NCBI RefSeq assembly: GCF_002754245.1 | Contig: NZ_PEEX01000001.1 | Location: forward strand, 1,116,001-1,180,000 | Direction of reading: 5' to 3' | Source: Chryseobacterium sp. 52 | GTDB lineage: Bacteria > Bacteroidota > Bacteroidia > Flavobacteriales > Weeksellaceae | Length of the DNA: 64,000 nt | Shown: piece after piece, positions 36,893-45,890 of the stretch | Numbering within the stretch: position 1 is the first letter of the stretch | How the letters are laid out: every line of letters begins with the position of its first letter | Position numbers and translations under genes: made by a program | The notes under the pieces: model-generated | Told to the model about the DNA's origin: nothing | The model's database searches: none | Seen by the model: the letters and a program-made list of their open reading frames with translations, nothing else

Positions 36893-38561
36893 CAGGCTCA
36901 CTGCAGCATTTCGGATAATTTACTTTTTCCTTGTTCTTACCCTTCTTTCGTGTGGTGTTTCAAAATCGATTCACCATACTCCCGACATCAGCGGCTATGC
37001 ACTGGAAACTCCGAAGGTCAATAAGATCAATGACTCTACATTCAGCTTTAACAGGAATTATTTAACCAAAAATAAACAGCAGCTTTGGGAACTTTATATC
37101 AAAGGAAATCCATTGCAGCTGGGATATAATAACGGAGCTTTAACCCAAAATTTGATGCAGAAGCAGGAAGAAATCTTCTTTTCCAAGGTCGAAGGTTTCG
37201 TTCCGTCAAAATTTAAGCAGAAACTCCTTAGAGGGTTTTTAAAATGGTACAACCGAAAAATGTATCTCAATGTCAGAGAAGACTATCAGGCAGAATTATA
37301 TGGTTTGTCCCAATATTCATCAGATCAATACAATTTTATTGCGCCCAAATATTTAAGGAACCTATACCTTCACGGAGCCCATGACATTGGCCATGCAATG
37401 CAGGATCTGGCCATGGTAGGCTGTACTTCTCTTGCAGTATGGAATGAAAATACGGAAGATGGAGAACTATTGATCGGAAGAAATTTTGACTTTTATGTCG
37501 GAGATGATTTTGCTAAAAATAAACTGATCGAATTTGTAGAACCGGAAAAAGGAATTCCCTATATGTCTGTAAGCTGGCCGGGAATGATTGGCGTTGTTTC
37601 CGGGATGAATAAAGAAGGAATTACCGTCACCATCAATGCCGGAAAATCTAAAATCCCTTTGACTGCCAAGACACCAATTTCACTCGTGACCAGAGAAATT
37701 CTGCAGTACGCAAAAAATATTGATGAGGCCATTGCCATTGCAAAAAAAAGAAAAGTATTTGTTTCCGAATCTATTCTCGTAGGAAGTGCAAATGATAAAA
37801 GTGCAGTGATTATTGAAGTTTCACCTGACAATTTTGGAGTCTACAAAGTGGAAAATACCAGTAAAATTCTCTGTACCAATCACTTTCAGTCTGAAGCCTA
37901 TAAAGATGATAAACGAAATCAGAAACATATCATAGAAAGTCATTCCGAATACCGTTATGAAAAGCTTCAGGAACTTCTTCAGGAAAATAAAAAGCTGAAT
38001 CCTGAAAAAATGGCAGCGATTTTACGGGATAAATCAGGTTTAAAAGACCAGAAGATCGGCTATGGAAATGAAAAAGCGCTCAATCAGCTGCTGGCTCATC
38101 ATGCGGTTATATTTTCACCTGAAAAAAAACTGGTTTGGGTCTCTTCAAACCCTTATCAGCTGGGTGAATTTGTATGTTACGATCTGAATGAGATCTTTTC
38201 CGGTAAAGAGGCAGAGAAAAGCTTACAGGCAAAAACAGCACTGAATATTGCCAGAGATCCTTTTGCAGATTCCGAAGAATTTGAAAACTATCAGATATCT
38301 AAAATGCTGGGTGAGGAAGTAAGCAATGCTACAGACAGTAAGGATATACTATTAACAGATGATTTTATTCCTTATTACCAGTCTAAGAATCCAGATTTCT
38401 GGCTAGTGTATTATCAGTCAGGAAAATATTATTTCAGTAAAAATGAGTTTGCAAAAGCCAAAACGGAATTTGCAAAAGCCCTGACCAAGGAGATTACTAC
38501 CGTTCCGGACCGAAAAAACGTGGAAAAATACCTAAAGAAAACTTTAAAAAAATTAAAATGA
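36879..38561 (+). CDS. C45-family acyltransferase/hydrolase lipoprotein
   Basis: This 560-residue protein has a lipobox (LTLLSC, Cys25) and an N-terminal-nucleophile-like C45 domain. The probable nucleophile is C182 (MVGCTSLAVWN), with downstream GRNFDFYVG and NKEGITVTINAG motifs of the acyl-CoA:6-APA acyltransferase/phospholipase-B-like family. Members cleave themselves before the Cys and transfer or hydrolyse acyl groups. A tetratricopeptide-like helix pair ends the protein. As an envelope protein in this locus it is a candidate for pigment ester formation or turnover. A start at 36885 is also possible. Confidence 0.82.
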   Translation: MKMNNRLTAAFRIIYFFLVLTLLSCGVSKSIHHTPDISGYALETPKVNKINDSTFSFNRNYLTKNKQQLWELYIKGNPLQLGYNNGALTQNLMQKQEEIFFSKVEGFVPSKFKQKLLRGFLKWYNRKMYLNVREDYQAELYGLSQYSSDQYNFIAPKYLRNLYLHGAHDIGHAMQDLAMVGCTSLAVWNENTEDGELLIGRNFDFYVGDDFAKNKLIEFVEPEKGIPYMSVSWPGMIGVVSGMNKEGITVTINAGKSKIPLTAKTPISLVTREILQYAKNIDEAIAIAKKRKVFVSESILVGSANDKSAVIIEVSPDNFGVYKVENTSKILCTNHFQSEAYKDDKRNQKHIIESHSEYRYEKLQELLQENKKLNPEKMAAILRDKSGLKDQKIGYGNEKALNQLLAHHAVIFSPEKKLVWVSSNPYQLGEFVCYDLNEIFSGKEAEKSLQAKTALNIARDPFADSEEFENYQISKMLGEEVSNATDSKDILLTDDFIPYYQSKNPDFWLVYYQSGKYYFSKNEFAKAKTEFAKALTKEITTVPDRKNVEKYLKKTLKKLK

Positions 38562-38923
38562 TCCCGAAACATATAAAGCTCCTTTTCTGTGTTCCTTTTG
38601 TTATCATTGTCTGCTATACCGCATATTTGCTTACCAGATACAATTCTATTCCGGATATCATACCCATTCATGGCTATGGAGGAAAAAATGACGGTTTTGG
38701 GAGTAAATTATTTCTCTTTGCACCCATTGTACTGAATCTTGCTATTTTAGCATTTATATGGCGGATTATTAGAAAGCCGGACAAGATTAAATTTACTTTT
38801 GAAGTAAAAGAGGAAGATAAAGAAAGAACCTCTTCCCAATATCAGTTGGTTCTGATCATCCTCGCGATATTTGTAACCATTATTATGAGTCCGTTATCTT
38901 TTTCGGATGTTGTTTTTAAATAA
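38558..38923 (+). CDS. Small DUF1648-like membrane protein
   Basis: This 121-residue protein has three hydrophobic segments and the conserved RYNSIPDIIPIHGYGG motif of DUF1648 proteins. Its ATG overlaps the C45 gene stop, so the two are coupled. The role is unknown. Confidence 0.82.
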   Translation: MIPKHIKLLFCVPFVIIVCYTAYLLTRYNSIPDIIPIHGYGGKNDGFGSKLFLFAPIVLNLAILAFIWRIIRKPDKIKFTFEVKEEDKERTSSQYQLVLIILAIFVTIIMSPLSFSDVVFK

Positions 38924-39249
38924 CGGGACATAAAAAGACTAGAGTTTTACTATTGTCCCTGTATTTTAATTAATTGTTTATAAGTTGTTTAGGGGGAATG
39001 TTTTCTAAATGGTACAAGATTAAAGAAAACAGGGATGAAGAATTTCCAAAGCATCTCGTTCAGTTTATTTTGTTGTAGAATTTAATTCCAAATAATGGAG
39101 TTATTTGAGAATTTATATATAGAATATCCTTTTTATATGTTATGATTTAAATTTTTTTAAAGTTATTTATGTAAATAATGTAACATTTTGTTGTTTTTAC
39201 TACTAACTACTGAAATAATCAAATCAATATCCAGTAAAAAGTAATTTAT
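38924..39249. other. 326-base AT-rich intergenic region
   Basis: A weak inverted repeat (gggaca at 38925 / tgtccc at 38954) may end the plus-strand pigment unit. No gene or clear promoter was seen in the rest. Confidence 0.4.
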
Positions 39250-41922
39250 ATGAAAAAAATTCGACTTAGTGTTAAGTTTTTATTACTTTGTTCTTTTTTT
39301 GGGTTTGGCGTATTTTCTGCTCAGAAGCATGAACAGGTTATCAAAGACTACGTTAATTCTCAAAAAACATTTCAAAGAATAAACCCTGAGCTGAAAGTAT
39401 TTACGGTTGTAAATGTTGACCCTTCAGAAAGTTTGAAAGGAGATGTTGTCGGAATACAGCAGACGATTAATGATATTCCGGTCTTTGGAAGTTCAGCTAA
39501 TGTTTTAATCAGAGATGGTAAAGTCCTTAGCTTTGCAGATACTTTTATCAAGACCTATCCATCCAGTGTGAAGGGGAAGCCAAGTGCAATGAAGGAGGCT
39601 TTGGTAGCGGGAGCTGCAAAGAAACTTAACGGACTTTCTACTGTAAAAAACAGTGAAGGGAAAGAAGAAGCTTTAAAAACCAATCTGGTCTATTTTGCAA
39701 AAGATGGAAATCTGATCCTTGGGTATCAGTTCAATATAGAAGAAAAAGGAACCGGGAATCTGTGGAATGTCATCATAAGTTCAGATGACGGTTCAGTTTT
39801 GTACCGCGAAAATATGGTGATTTCCTGTAATTTTCATGATGATGCCTATGAACATCTTCCAACAGGTTTACCTCAAACGGAACAGAATAATATCCAGCCT
39901 TCCGTAATCCCAACCCATATTAAGTCTGAAACTCATCAGATTAATAAGAATTTTGTTCTGGCTCCGGATAATGCATCCTATAATGTCTTACCATTCCCTG
40001 TAGAAGCACCTTCTTTTGGAAGCAGAGTTTTGCTTAACAATCCTTGGGATATAACGGCCTCTCCTGAAGGATGGCATTCTGACGGGACCAATCATTATAC
40101 CAATACCAGAGGAAACAATGCATATGCTTACACAGACGAACTAGGAAACAATACCATTCAGTTTTCACCGGATGGCGGAGCTGCAAGAGCTTTTGATTTC
40201 CCAATGGATGTAACGTTGCCTCCTCAGAACTATACCTCTGCTGCAGTAACCAATCTTTTCTATGTAAACAATAAAATGCATGATGTATTTTATAAATTTG
40301 GATTTACAGAAACAGCAAGAAACTTTCAAACCAGTAATTTTGCTGCCGGTGGTACAGGAAATGATGCTGTATTGGCAGAAGCCAGGGACGGAGGTGCTTA
40401 TAATAATGCGAACTTCCAGTCACCGGCTGAAGGAACGGCTCCTAGAATGCAGATGTATTTATTTGAGCCTGCACAAATGCAGAATCTTTTCTATAATTCC
40501 CCTGCAGCTTATACAGGAAGAACCCCTGCAAGTAAAACAGCACAATTTGGGCCTAAGCTTGAAGGAAATCCTCCGGTTACCGGAAATTTAGCCCTTTCTG
40601 TACCTGCGGATGGCTGTACGGCAGTTGCTGCCGGGAGTCTGACCGGTAAAATCGCTGTCCTCAATGCGGCAGGACCTGCAAACTGTGGTTTTGCTGTGAA
40701 AACTAAAAACCTACAGAATGGCGGTGCTATCGGGGTGGTACAGTATCATCCAAACAGTGATGTACCGGTTCCTTTAGGTGGCTCTGATACTACCATTACA
40801 ATTCCGACTATTATGATCGGAAAAACCGAGGGAGAGTTTTTAGTAGCTGAAATTACCAATGGGGCAGTCATTAACGCAACTTTAAAGTATGATAAATTAG
40901 GCTACGTTTATAAAGACGGTAGCTTAGATAACGGCATTGTGGCCCACGAATACGGACACGGTATCACCAACCGTATGACGGGTACAGGAAACAATTGCTT
41001 AAATTACGGGACTTCTAATGAGCAAATGGGAGAAGGATGGTCTGATTTCTTTGCCTTAATGCTCACCAACAAGCCTGGAGATAACGCTTCTGTGTCTAGA
41101 GCAATAGGTACTTTTGCAGCCAGCCAGCCTACCGATGGGCCTGGGATAAGACCAGCGAAATATTCACCGGATTTTGCGGTAAATAATTTTACCTACGCAA
41201 GAACCAATGGAATGAAAGTGAATGATGTTCTTGCCGGAATTCTTCCTATTACCAGAGCAGATGTACACAGTATTGGATTTGTATGGGCAACTATGCTTTG
41301 GGATCTTAACTGGAAATACGTAGAGAAATACGGCTATAACAGTAATGTTCTGGCTGATCCTAACAGCGGAAGTGCAAGAGTCTTACAACTGGTGGTAGAT
41401 GCTCTTAAACTACAGCAGTGTAATCCTAATTTTATACAGGGAAGAAATGCTATTTTGGCAGCCGAAATGGCAAAAACAAATGGCGTAGATAAATGTATGA
41501 TCTGGAAAGTATTCGCTAAAAGAGGATTAGGGGTTAATGCTGCTCCCGGTGGACTTACAGGGATGTATCAGGGATTCAATCAGCCCGCTCCGGACTTAAG
41601 TGATCAGGTTGAAAATTTCGCGGTGCCTGAAGAATGTAACGTGCTTGCTGTGAATGAAGCTTCTGCAAACTCCAAAGGAATATCCATCTATCCAAATCCG
41701 GTGAAAACAGAATTTACCATTAAAACACCTTCAGGAATGGATCTGTCCGGAATTACGACGGTTTCCATTTATGATTTTACAGGGAAGTTAGTTTCTTCGG
41801 AAAAAATCAATCTTAACAAACAGACTACCGTTAGTGTTAATACTCTGTTGAATGGAGCTTATATGGTGAAAATCAGCGGGAATGCCATTGATTACAGTCA
41901 GAAAATAATCGTTTCGAAATAA
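39250..41922 (+). CDS. M36 fungalysin metallopeptidase with T9SS sorting domain
   Basis: This 890-residue secreted peptidase has a signal peptide, an N-terminal FTP/PepSY propeptide region, an M36 catalytic domain with HEYGH at 566-570, and an inserted protease-associated domain (about 430-540). The C-terminal domain (ISIYPNPVKTEF to KIIVSK) is the type A sorting signal of the type IX secretion system. It is probably an extracellular or surface protease. It splits the pigment genes but has no obvious link to them. Confidence 0.92.
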   Translation: MKKIRLSVKFLLLCSFFGFGVFSAQKHEQVIKDYVNSQKTFQRINPELKVFTVVNVDPSESLKGDVVGIQQTINDIPVFGSSANVLIRDGKVLSFADTFIKTYPSSVKGKPSAMKEALVAGAAKKLNGLSTVKNSEGKEEALKTNLVYFAKDGNLILGYQFNIEEKGTGNLWNVIISSDDGSVLYRENMVISCNFHDDAYEHLPTGLPQTEQNNIQPSVIPTHIKSETHQINKNFVLAPDNASYNVLPFPVEAPSFGSRVLLNNPWDITASPEGWHSDGTNHYTNTRGNNAYAYTDELGNNTIQFSPDGGAARAFDFPMDVTLPPQNYTSAAVTNLFYVNNKMHDVFYKFGFTETARNFQTSNFAAGGTGNDAVLAEARDGGAYNNANFQSPAEGTAPRMQMYLFEPAQMQNLFYNSPAAYTGRTPASKTAQFGPKLEGNPPVTGNLALSVPADGCTAVAAGSLTGKIAVLNAAGPANCGFAVKTKNLQNGGAIGVVQYHPNSDVPVPLGGSDTTITIPTIMIGKTEGEFLVAEITNGAVINATLKYDKLGYVYKDGSLDNGIVAHEYGHGITNRMTGTGNNCLNYGTSNEQMGEGWSDFFALMLTNKPGDNASVSRAIGTFAASQPTDGPGIRPAKYSPDFAVNNFTYARTNGMKVNDVLAGILPITRADVHSIGFVWATMLWDLNWKYVEKYGYNSNVLADPNSGSARVLQLVVDALKLQQCNPNFIQGRNAILAAEMAKTNGVDKCMIWKVFAKRGLGVNAAPGGLTGMYQGFNQPAPDLSDQVENFAVPEECNVLAVNEASANSKGISIYPNPVKTEFTIKTPSGMDLSGITTVSIYDFTGKLVSSEKINLNKQTTVSVNTLLNGAYMVKISGNAIDYSQKIIVSK

Positions 41923-41961
41923 ATAATAAAAGTTAGAATAATTACAATTACCAAGGAAAGT

Positions 41962-41989
41962 CTTGAAGCTCTGCTTCAAGGCTTTTTTT
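41962..41989 (+). terminator. Intrinsic terminator after the M36 gene
   Basis: A perfect 8-bp stem (cttgaagc / gcttcaag) with a 3-nt loop is followed by a seven-T run. Confidence 0.85.
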
Positions 41990-42003
41990 ATTTTTAAACG
42001 AAA

Positions 42004-43176
42004 TTAATTATTCTCAGGATTTAATTTATTCAGGAAGAAAAATGTGATGATCCCGCAAATTGCAGACATTGAGGTTGCCAGAATAGCACTTCCTATCACA
42101 TACTGAAGCAGATTATTCTTGATCAGCTCGAAATTGAGCTCGCTGCTTAAAAGATTACTTTCACCGGGTACGAAAGGTGATCCCAGAAATAAAGAAGCGG
42201 CAATAATAAAAGGAATGAAAGGAGGAAGGCTTACATTGGAAGCTACAAAAGCCAGAACTTTATTCAGCTTAAAAAGTATAGATAAGGAAATAACAAGCAA
42301 GGTGTGGAATCCCCAGAAAGGAGAAAATCCTATAAAAACCCCGAGTGCAATTGAAAATGCCTTTGTACGGTTGCTACCGTCACTTTCCAGGACATCTTCC
42401 TTTATGAATCTTTTAAAGCTTTTTTTTTTGAAATTATTCACGAAATTTCTCGGAATAATATACAGCAGGGTGATGGTCACCAAAATAGTATTCAGAATAC
42501 TGATCCTTGTAAAATCTTTGAACGGTCTGAAATGAGAAACCCTTTCTGCCGGGTCATATAAAACCTTAATAGGAACATTCTTTACCGGAATATGTCTCCA
42601 GGCTGTCCTCACAATAATCTCGATTTCAAATTCAAATTTCGGGGTGAAATATTTCTTCGGAATTTTAAGCAACGGATACAATCTGTACCCGGACTGGGTG
42701 TCCTCCAGTTTGATCCCGGTCTCGAACCAGAACCAGAAATTGGAAAACCTGTTTCCGAAGCTGCTCTTTTTCGGTATTCCGTCCTGAGACATATTGCGGT
42801 TCCCGATCAGAAGGATGTCTTTATTTTCCTTAAGTAATGCCTCTGCAAACACCGGAATGTCATCCGGATAATGCTGTCCGTCAGAATCAATCGTGATGGC
42901 ATAATGATAGCCCTGTTCTTTTGCCTTTCTGAAACCAATTTTCAGTCCGTTTCCTTTTCCTTTGTTCTCAGGAAGGGAAATAACGGTGATTTGTGGATAT
43001 TGCTGTAAGATCTGTGGAGTAGAATCTGTAGAACCGTCATTGATCACAATAATTTTTTCGGTGTAGTCCAGAACACCGTCTATTACTCTTTTCAGAGTTT
43101 TCTCATTGTTGTAGGTCGGTATTAAAATGCAGATCCTCTTTTCAATAACTGCATTTTGTACTTCAGGAAGGGTCAT
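42004..43176 (-). CDS. Family 2 glycosyltransferase with DUF2062 domain
   Basis: This 390-residue protein has a GT-A domain at the N-terminus (VINDGSTDST and a DSDGQHYPDD metal-binding site) and a C-terminal DUF2062 membrane region (GFSPFWGFHTLL). This fusion occurs in aryl-polyene and flexirubin clusters. The sugar donor and acceptor are unknown. It is the last gene of the minus-strand operon, 4 bp after the small secreted protein gene. Confidence 0.88.
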   Translation of the reverse strand: MTLPEVQNAVIEKRICILIPTYNNEKTLKRVIDGVLDYTEKIIVINDGSTDSTPQILQQYPQITVISLPENKGKGNGLKIGFRKAKEQGYHYAITIDSDGQHYPDDIPVFAEALLKENKDILLIGNRNMSQDGIPKKSSFGNRFSNFWFWFETGIKLEDTQSGYRLYPLLKIPKKYFTPKFEFEIEIIVRTAWRHIPVKNVPIKVLYDPAERVSHFRPFKDFTRISILNTILVTITLLYIIPRNFVNNFKKKSFKRFIKEDVLESDGSNRTKAFSIALGVFIGFSPFWGFHTLLVISLSILFKLNKVLAFVASNVSLPPFIPFIIAASLFLGSPFVPGESNLLSSELNFELIKNNLLQYVIGSAILATSMSAICGIITFFFLNKLNPENN

Positions 43177-43180
43177 TGCT

Positions 43181-43657
43181 TTATTTTAGAGTGGCTCTTT
43201 CTGCCTCTGTAAACGATTTAGACTGCATAGCGAACTTTTTCACATAGCTTTTCAGTGTTGTGTTCTGTTTGCTGTAGTTGTTGATAAGAAATGCTTTATC
43301 GTCTTTGATGCTGCCTCTGTATCCTACTATTTTCGGGATGTTTTCCTGAACGCTCAGTCTGATCAGACGCAGTTCTATAGTATTCGGATTGCTTTTGATG
43401 ATGCTTTCAAGACTTGTTGCGCCGGTTTTTACAAGCGCTTTTCTGTTCTTTTTAGCGATCTTGGCTTCCATAATCTGTGCTGCCGCTTTATAACCACTGG
43501 TTACAGCATCAGAGCCTGATTGCTTTCCTGCAAGATCAATGAATGCTTCAGTGTTGGCGTTAGAGAGATTCGCTTTTGCATAGCTGTTTCTCAAAGCTTC
43601 TAAATCCGTCTGGAAGAAAAATATAAAAGCCGATATGAATGTTAAGAAAAGTTTCAT
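43181..43657 (-). CDS. Secreted hypothetical protein
   Basis: This 158-residue protein has a signal-like leader (LFLTFISAFIFFFQT) and a largely helical mature part with Lys-rich stretches. It lies 4 bp after the FabZ-like gene and 4 bp before the glycosyltransferase gene, so it belongs to the operon. No known motif was seen. Confidence 0.72.
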   Translation of the reverse strand: MKLFLTFISAFIFFFQTDLEALRNSYAKANLSNANTEAFIDLAGKQSGSDAVTSGYKAAAQIMEAKIAKKNRKALVKTGATSLESIIKSNPNTIELRLIRLSVQENIPKIVGYRGSIKDDKAFLINNYSKQNTTLKSYVKKFAMQSKSFTEAERATLK

Positions 43658-43661
43658 GAGA

Positions 43662-44033
43662 TTATTTTTTATAGCTTACAGACATTTTTAATGCAATAGT
43701 CTCGCCAAAAGAAGTGATATTTTTTACTTTAACATCTTCTTCATTTTCCGTAATATCCAGTTGAAGTTTCAGGTCCGGAGTCTCAAACGGATTAATGATA
43801 GCCATGAATTTTACATTTGAAGCTGTTTTCAAAAATAATTTTGAACCTGTGAACTCCTCCGTCAGTTCTTTTACAATCTGCATCATACAAACTCCCGGTG
43901 TTACTGGATTACCCGGAAAATGGCCTTTAAAAATATCATGATCTTTATTCAAACGGATATGAGCTGTAAAACTTCCGTTTTCTGCCTTTTCATAGGATTC
44001 TAAAGTATAAAAGTCTGTAAGAATGGTCTGCAT
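43662..44033 (-). CDS. FabZ-like hotdog protein, catalytic acid replaced
   Basis: This 123-residue hotdog-fold protein has the catalytic-His motif GHFPGNPVTPGV (H38). Fourteen residues later, where FabZ has Glu and FabA has Asp, it has Gln52. In family terms it should dehydrate 3-hydroxyacyl-ACP during polyene synthesis, but the missing acid makes activity uncertain. Two other hotdog proteins in the locus keep a Glu. Confidence 0.85.
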   Translation of the reverse strand: MQTILTDFYTLESYEKAENGSFTAHIRLNKDHDIFKGHFPGNPVTPGVCMMQIVKELTEEFTGSKLFLKTASNVKFMAIINPFETPDLKLQLDITENEEDVKVKNITSFGETIALKMSVSYKK

Positions 44034-44037
44034 GATC

Positions 44038-44649
44038 TTATTTTTTCAGATTAATAGTATAGTAGATTCCTGCCTGGAAAACTACATTAGCATGTTTGCC
44101 CTGATAATTATTAATAGTATGGAGGAAGCCATGCTTTATTCTGGCCTCAACACCTAGATTTTTTGTAATATCATACCCTGCCCCTGCTGTAATTCCTAAA
44201 TCGAAATCATATGAAGAATTGAAATCTTTTTCTACTACGACATCAATTGTAGGGCCTATCAGGACATTAAAGTTTTTATAGTAAAATTTATTCACAAGTT
44301 GAGTTCCGAAATAAGATATCTTATATTCATCCCGGTCATACCTTCCCTCGCTTTCCACCTTTGATCCCTGTCTTGAATAATTAAATTCAGGCTGCAAAGC
44401 ATAAAACTTCGTGAGTCTTACATTTCCAAAGACACCGATATAGAAATCCGTACGGTTTTTAAATTTGTAAGAAGCCTGTACTTCCTCGTAACTGTGCGTG
44501 TCTTCATGATAATAAAAATAGTCCTGATACCCATTTCCCTGATTGAAATGTGAAAAATTGGCACCGCCTCTTACCCCTAAGCTAAAAGTAACTTGCGCGA
44601 AAGAAAAAACATAACAAAATATAAAAAGAGCAAAGTAGAATTTTTTCAT
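44038..44649 (-). CDS. Outer-membrane beta-barrel protein
   Basis: This 203-residue protein has a signal peptide (FCYVFSFAQ). Alternating amphipathic strands with Gly and aromatics (LGVRGGANF, DFYIGVFGNVRL, GITAGAGYDI) end in the hydrophobic ITYTINL-type strand FQAGIYYTINL. It is likely an eight-stranded porin-like barrel. It could help place pigment at the outer membrane; this is inferred from the context only. Confidence 0.82.
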   Translation of the reverse strand: MKKFYFALFIFCYVFSFAQVTFSLGVRGGANFSHFNQGNGYQDYFYYHEDTHSYEEVQASYKFKNRTDFYIGVFGNVRLTKFYALQPEFNYSRQGSKVESEGRYDRDEYKISYFGTQLVNKFYYKNFNVLIGPTIDVVVEKDFNSSYDFDLGITAGAGYDITKNLGVEARIKHGFLHTINNYQGKHANVVFQAGIYYTINLKK

Positions 44650-44656
44650 GAATGAT

Positions 44657-45298
44657 TTATTCAGTTTCAGTTTCGGTTATTTGAAATAGTTTTATATTGA
44701 TCTTAAAATCCTTATGCAGGAGGTTTAAGCTATCCGCGAAGATATGTTTTTTTGCCTCAAAAGTAAAATCGATTTTTTCCTTATTGTTTTTGGTGTAAAT
44801 GACCTTTTTCAGCAGTCCGTTCTCTTTATTGAAGAACAGATAATAGGCCTTCCTATCAGCTTTTGACAGATAAATTTTAGCATGGTCATTCTCAAAAGAT
44901 TCACTCACCGGATATTGTCTTTTCAGTAATTGCCGGAAGTCATTCTTTAAAAAATTAATCACGATTTTTTTATCCAGATCCGGAAGGACGTAATTCAGTT
45001 TAAAATCATTCTCAGAAATCTCGAAATCAATTAATTTATTTCCAAAATCTGAAGTCATCACCACACGGTGCGTTGTTTCGTTCAGTTTTTTGATGATCAG
45101 AATTCCGCTCACGTGGTTTTTATAAATATCCATCTGACATTTATACACATAATCTTCACCGGAAGAAAAATATAGATTCTCAACCGTTTTCTCTGAATTC
45201 TGAACTGGTTTTGCATCTGTAAGTTTGTAGGTTTTACAGGAAATACACAGTAAAAGAATGAGACTATAAACTAAACTCTGAAGCTGCAATCGCTGCAT
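44657..45298 (-). CDS. LolB-like lipoprotein
   Basis: About 213 residues. The start at 45298 (MQRLQLQSLV) is chosen because a lipoprotein signal follows directly, with lipobox LLLCISC; an earlier ATG at 45322 lies inside the lolA-like gene. The mature part shows strands with a YYLFFNKENGLLKKVIY-type pattern like LolB/DUF4292 lipoproteins. The neighbouring LolA-like gene suggests the two work as a transport pair. Confidence 0.72.
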   Translation of the reverse strand: MQRLQLQSLVYSLILLLCISCKTYKLTDAKPVQNSEKTVENLYFSSGEDYVYKCQMDIYKNHVSGILIIKKLNETTHRVVMTSDFGNKLIDFEISENDFKLNYVLPDLDKKIVINFLKNDFRQLLKRQYPVSESFENDHAKIYLSKADRKAYYLFFNKENGLLKKVIYTKNNKEKIDFTFEAKKHIFADSLNLLHKDFKINIKLFQITETETE

Positions 45299-45890
45299 TG
45301 ATCTTGGTGTTTTTGAAAACAATATTAGTTGTATCTCCGGAAGCTTCCGTCATATTAACCTGCGAAACCGTAGATTGATTCTTAGGAAAATGAAGCTCAA
45401 TCTGTTTAATATATTTCAACAGTTGAGCCGATTTCGGAGTAAATTTTGCCACATTGAAGTTCCCGTTTTTGTAATAAGACACGGTAAATTCAGGGTCGCT
45501 GAACATTTTTCCGTTTGAACTTCCTACGATCAGTTTATTGATCTTCTCAAATGTTTTGCTCTTTGCATCTACAGAAGATTTTTTGCCCTGATCGTTAATA
45601 AGAATTTTACTGTCTTTAAAAATAATACTGTACTGATAAGGTTTTGTATACTTCCAGCTCAGCATATTGGGTGATTTTAATGACATTTTTCCGTAAGTCA
45701 CGATGTTTTTGTCCAGAAAATCCATTTTTTTGGTCTGGGTAAAATCACTCTGCAGTGTTTTGATCTCCTGGGTTTCAGAAGAAACTTTTGTGACAAATGC
45801 TTTTGCTTCCGCTCCGGACATGGCTGTCATTTGTGCAGAAAAGAAGCCGGAAACTAATAAAAATGCTCCAAAAGCAATATTTTTAATCAT
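45264..45890 (-). CDS. LolA-like periplasmic carrier
   Basis: This 208-residue protein has a signal peptide ending in FFSAQ. Its LolA-fold features include SDFTQTKKM, KMSLKSPNMLSWKYTKPY and ILINDQGKK. LolA carries lipoproteins through the periplasm. Copies within aryl-polyene clusters are thought to carry pigment or a pigment intermediate. It overlaps the deacetylase gene by 8 bp. Confidence 0.87.
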   Translation of the reverse strand: MIKNIAFGAFLLVSGFFSAQMTAMSGAEAKAFVTKVSSETQEIKTLQSDFTQTKKMDFLDKNIVTYGKMSLKSPNMLSWKYTKPYQYSIIFKDSKILINDQGKKSSVDAKSKTFEKINKLIVGSSNGKMFSDPEFTVSYYKNGNFNVAKFTPKSAQLLKYIKQIELHFPKNQSTVSQVNMTEASGDTTNIVFKNTKINAAIAASEFSL

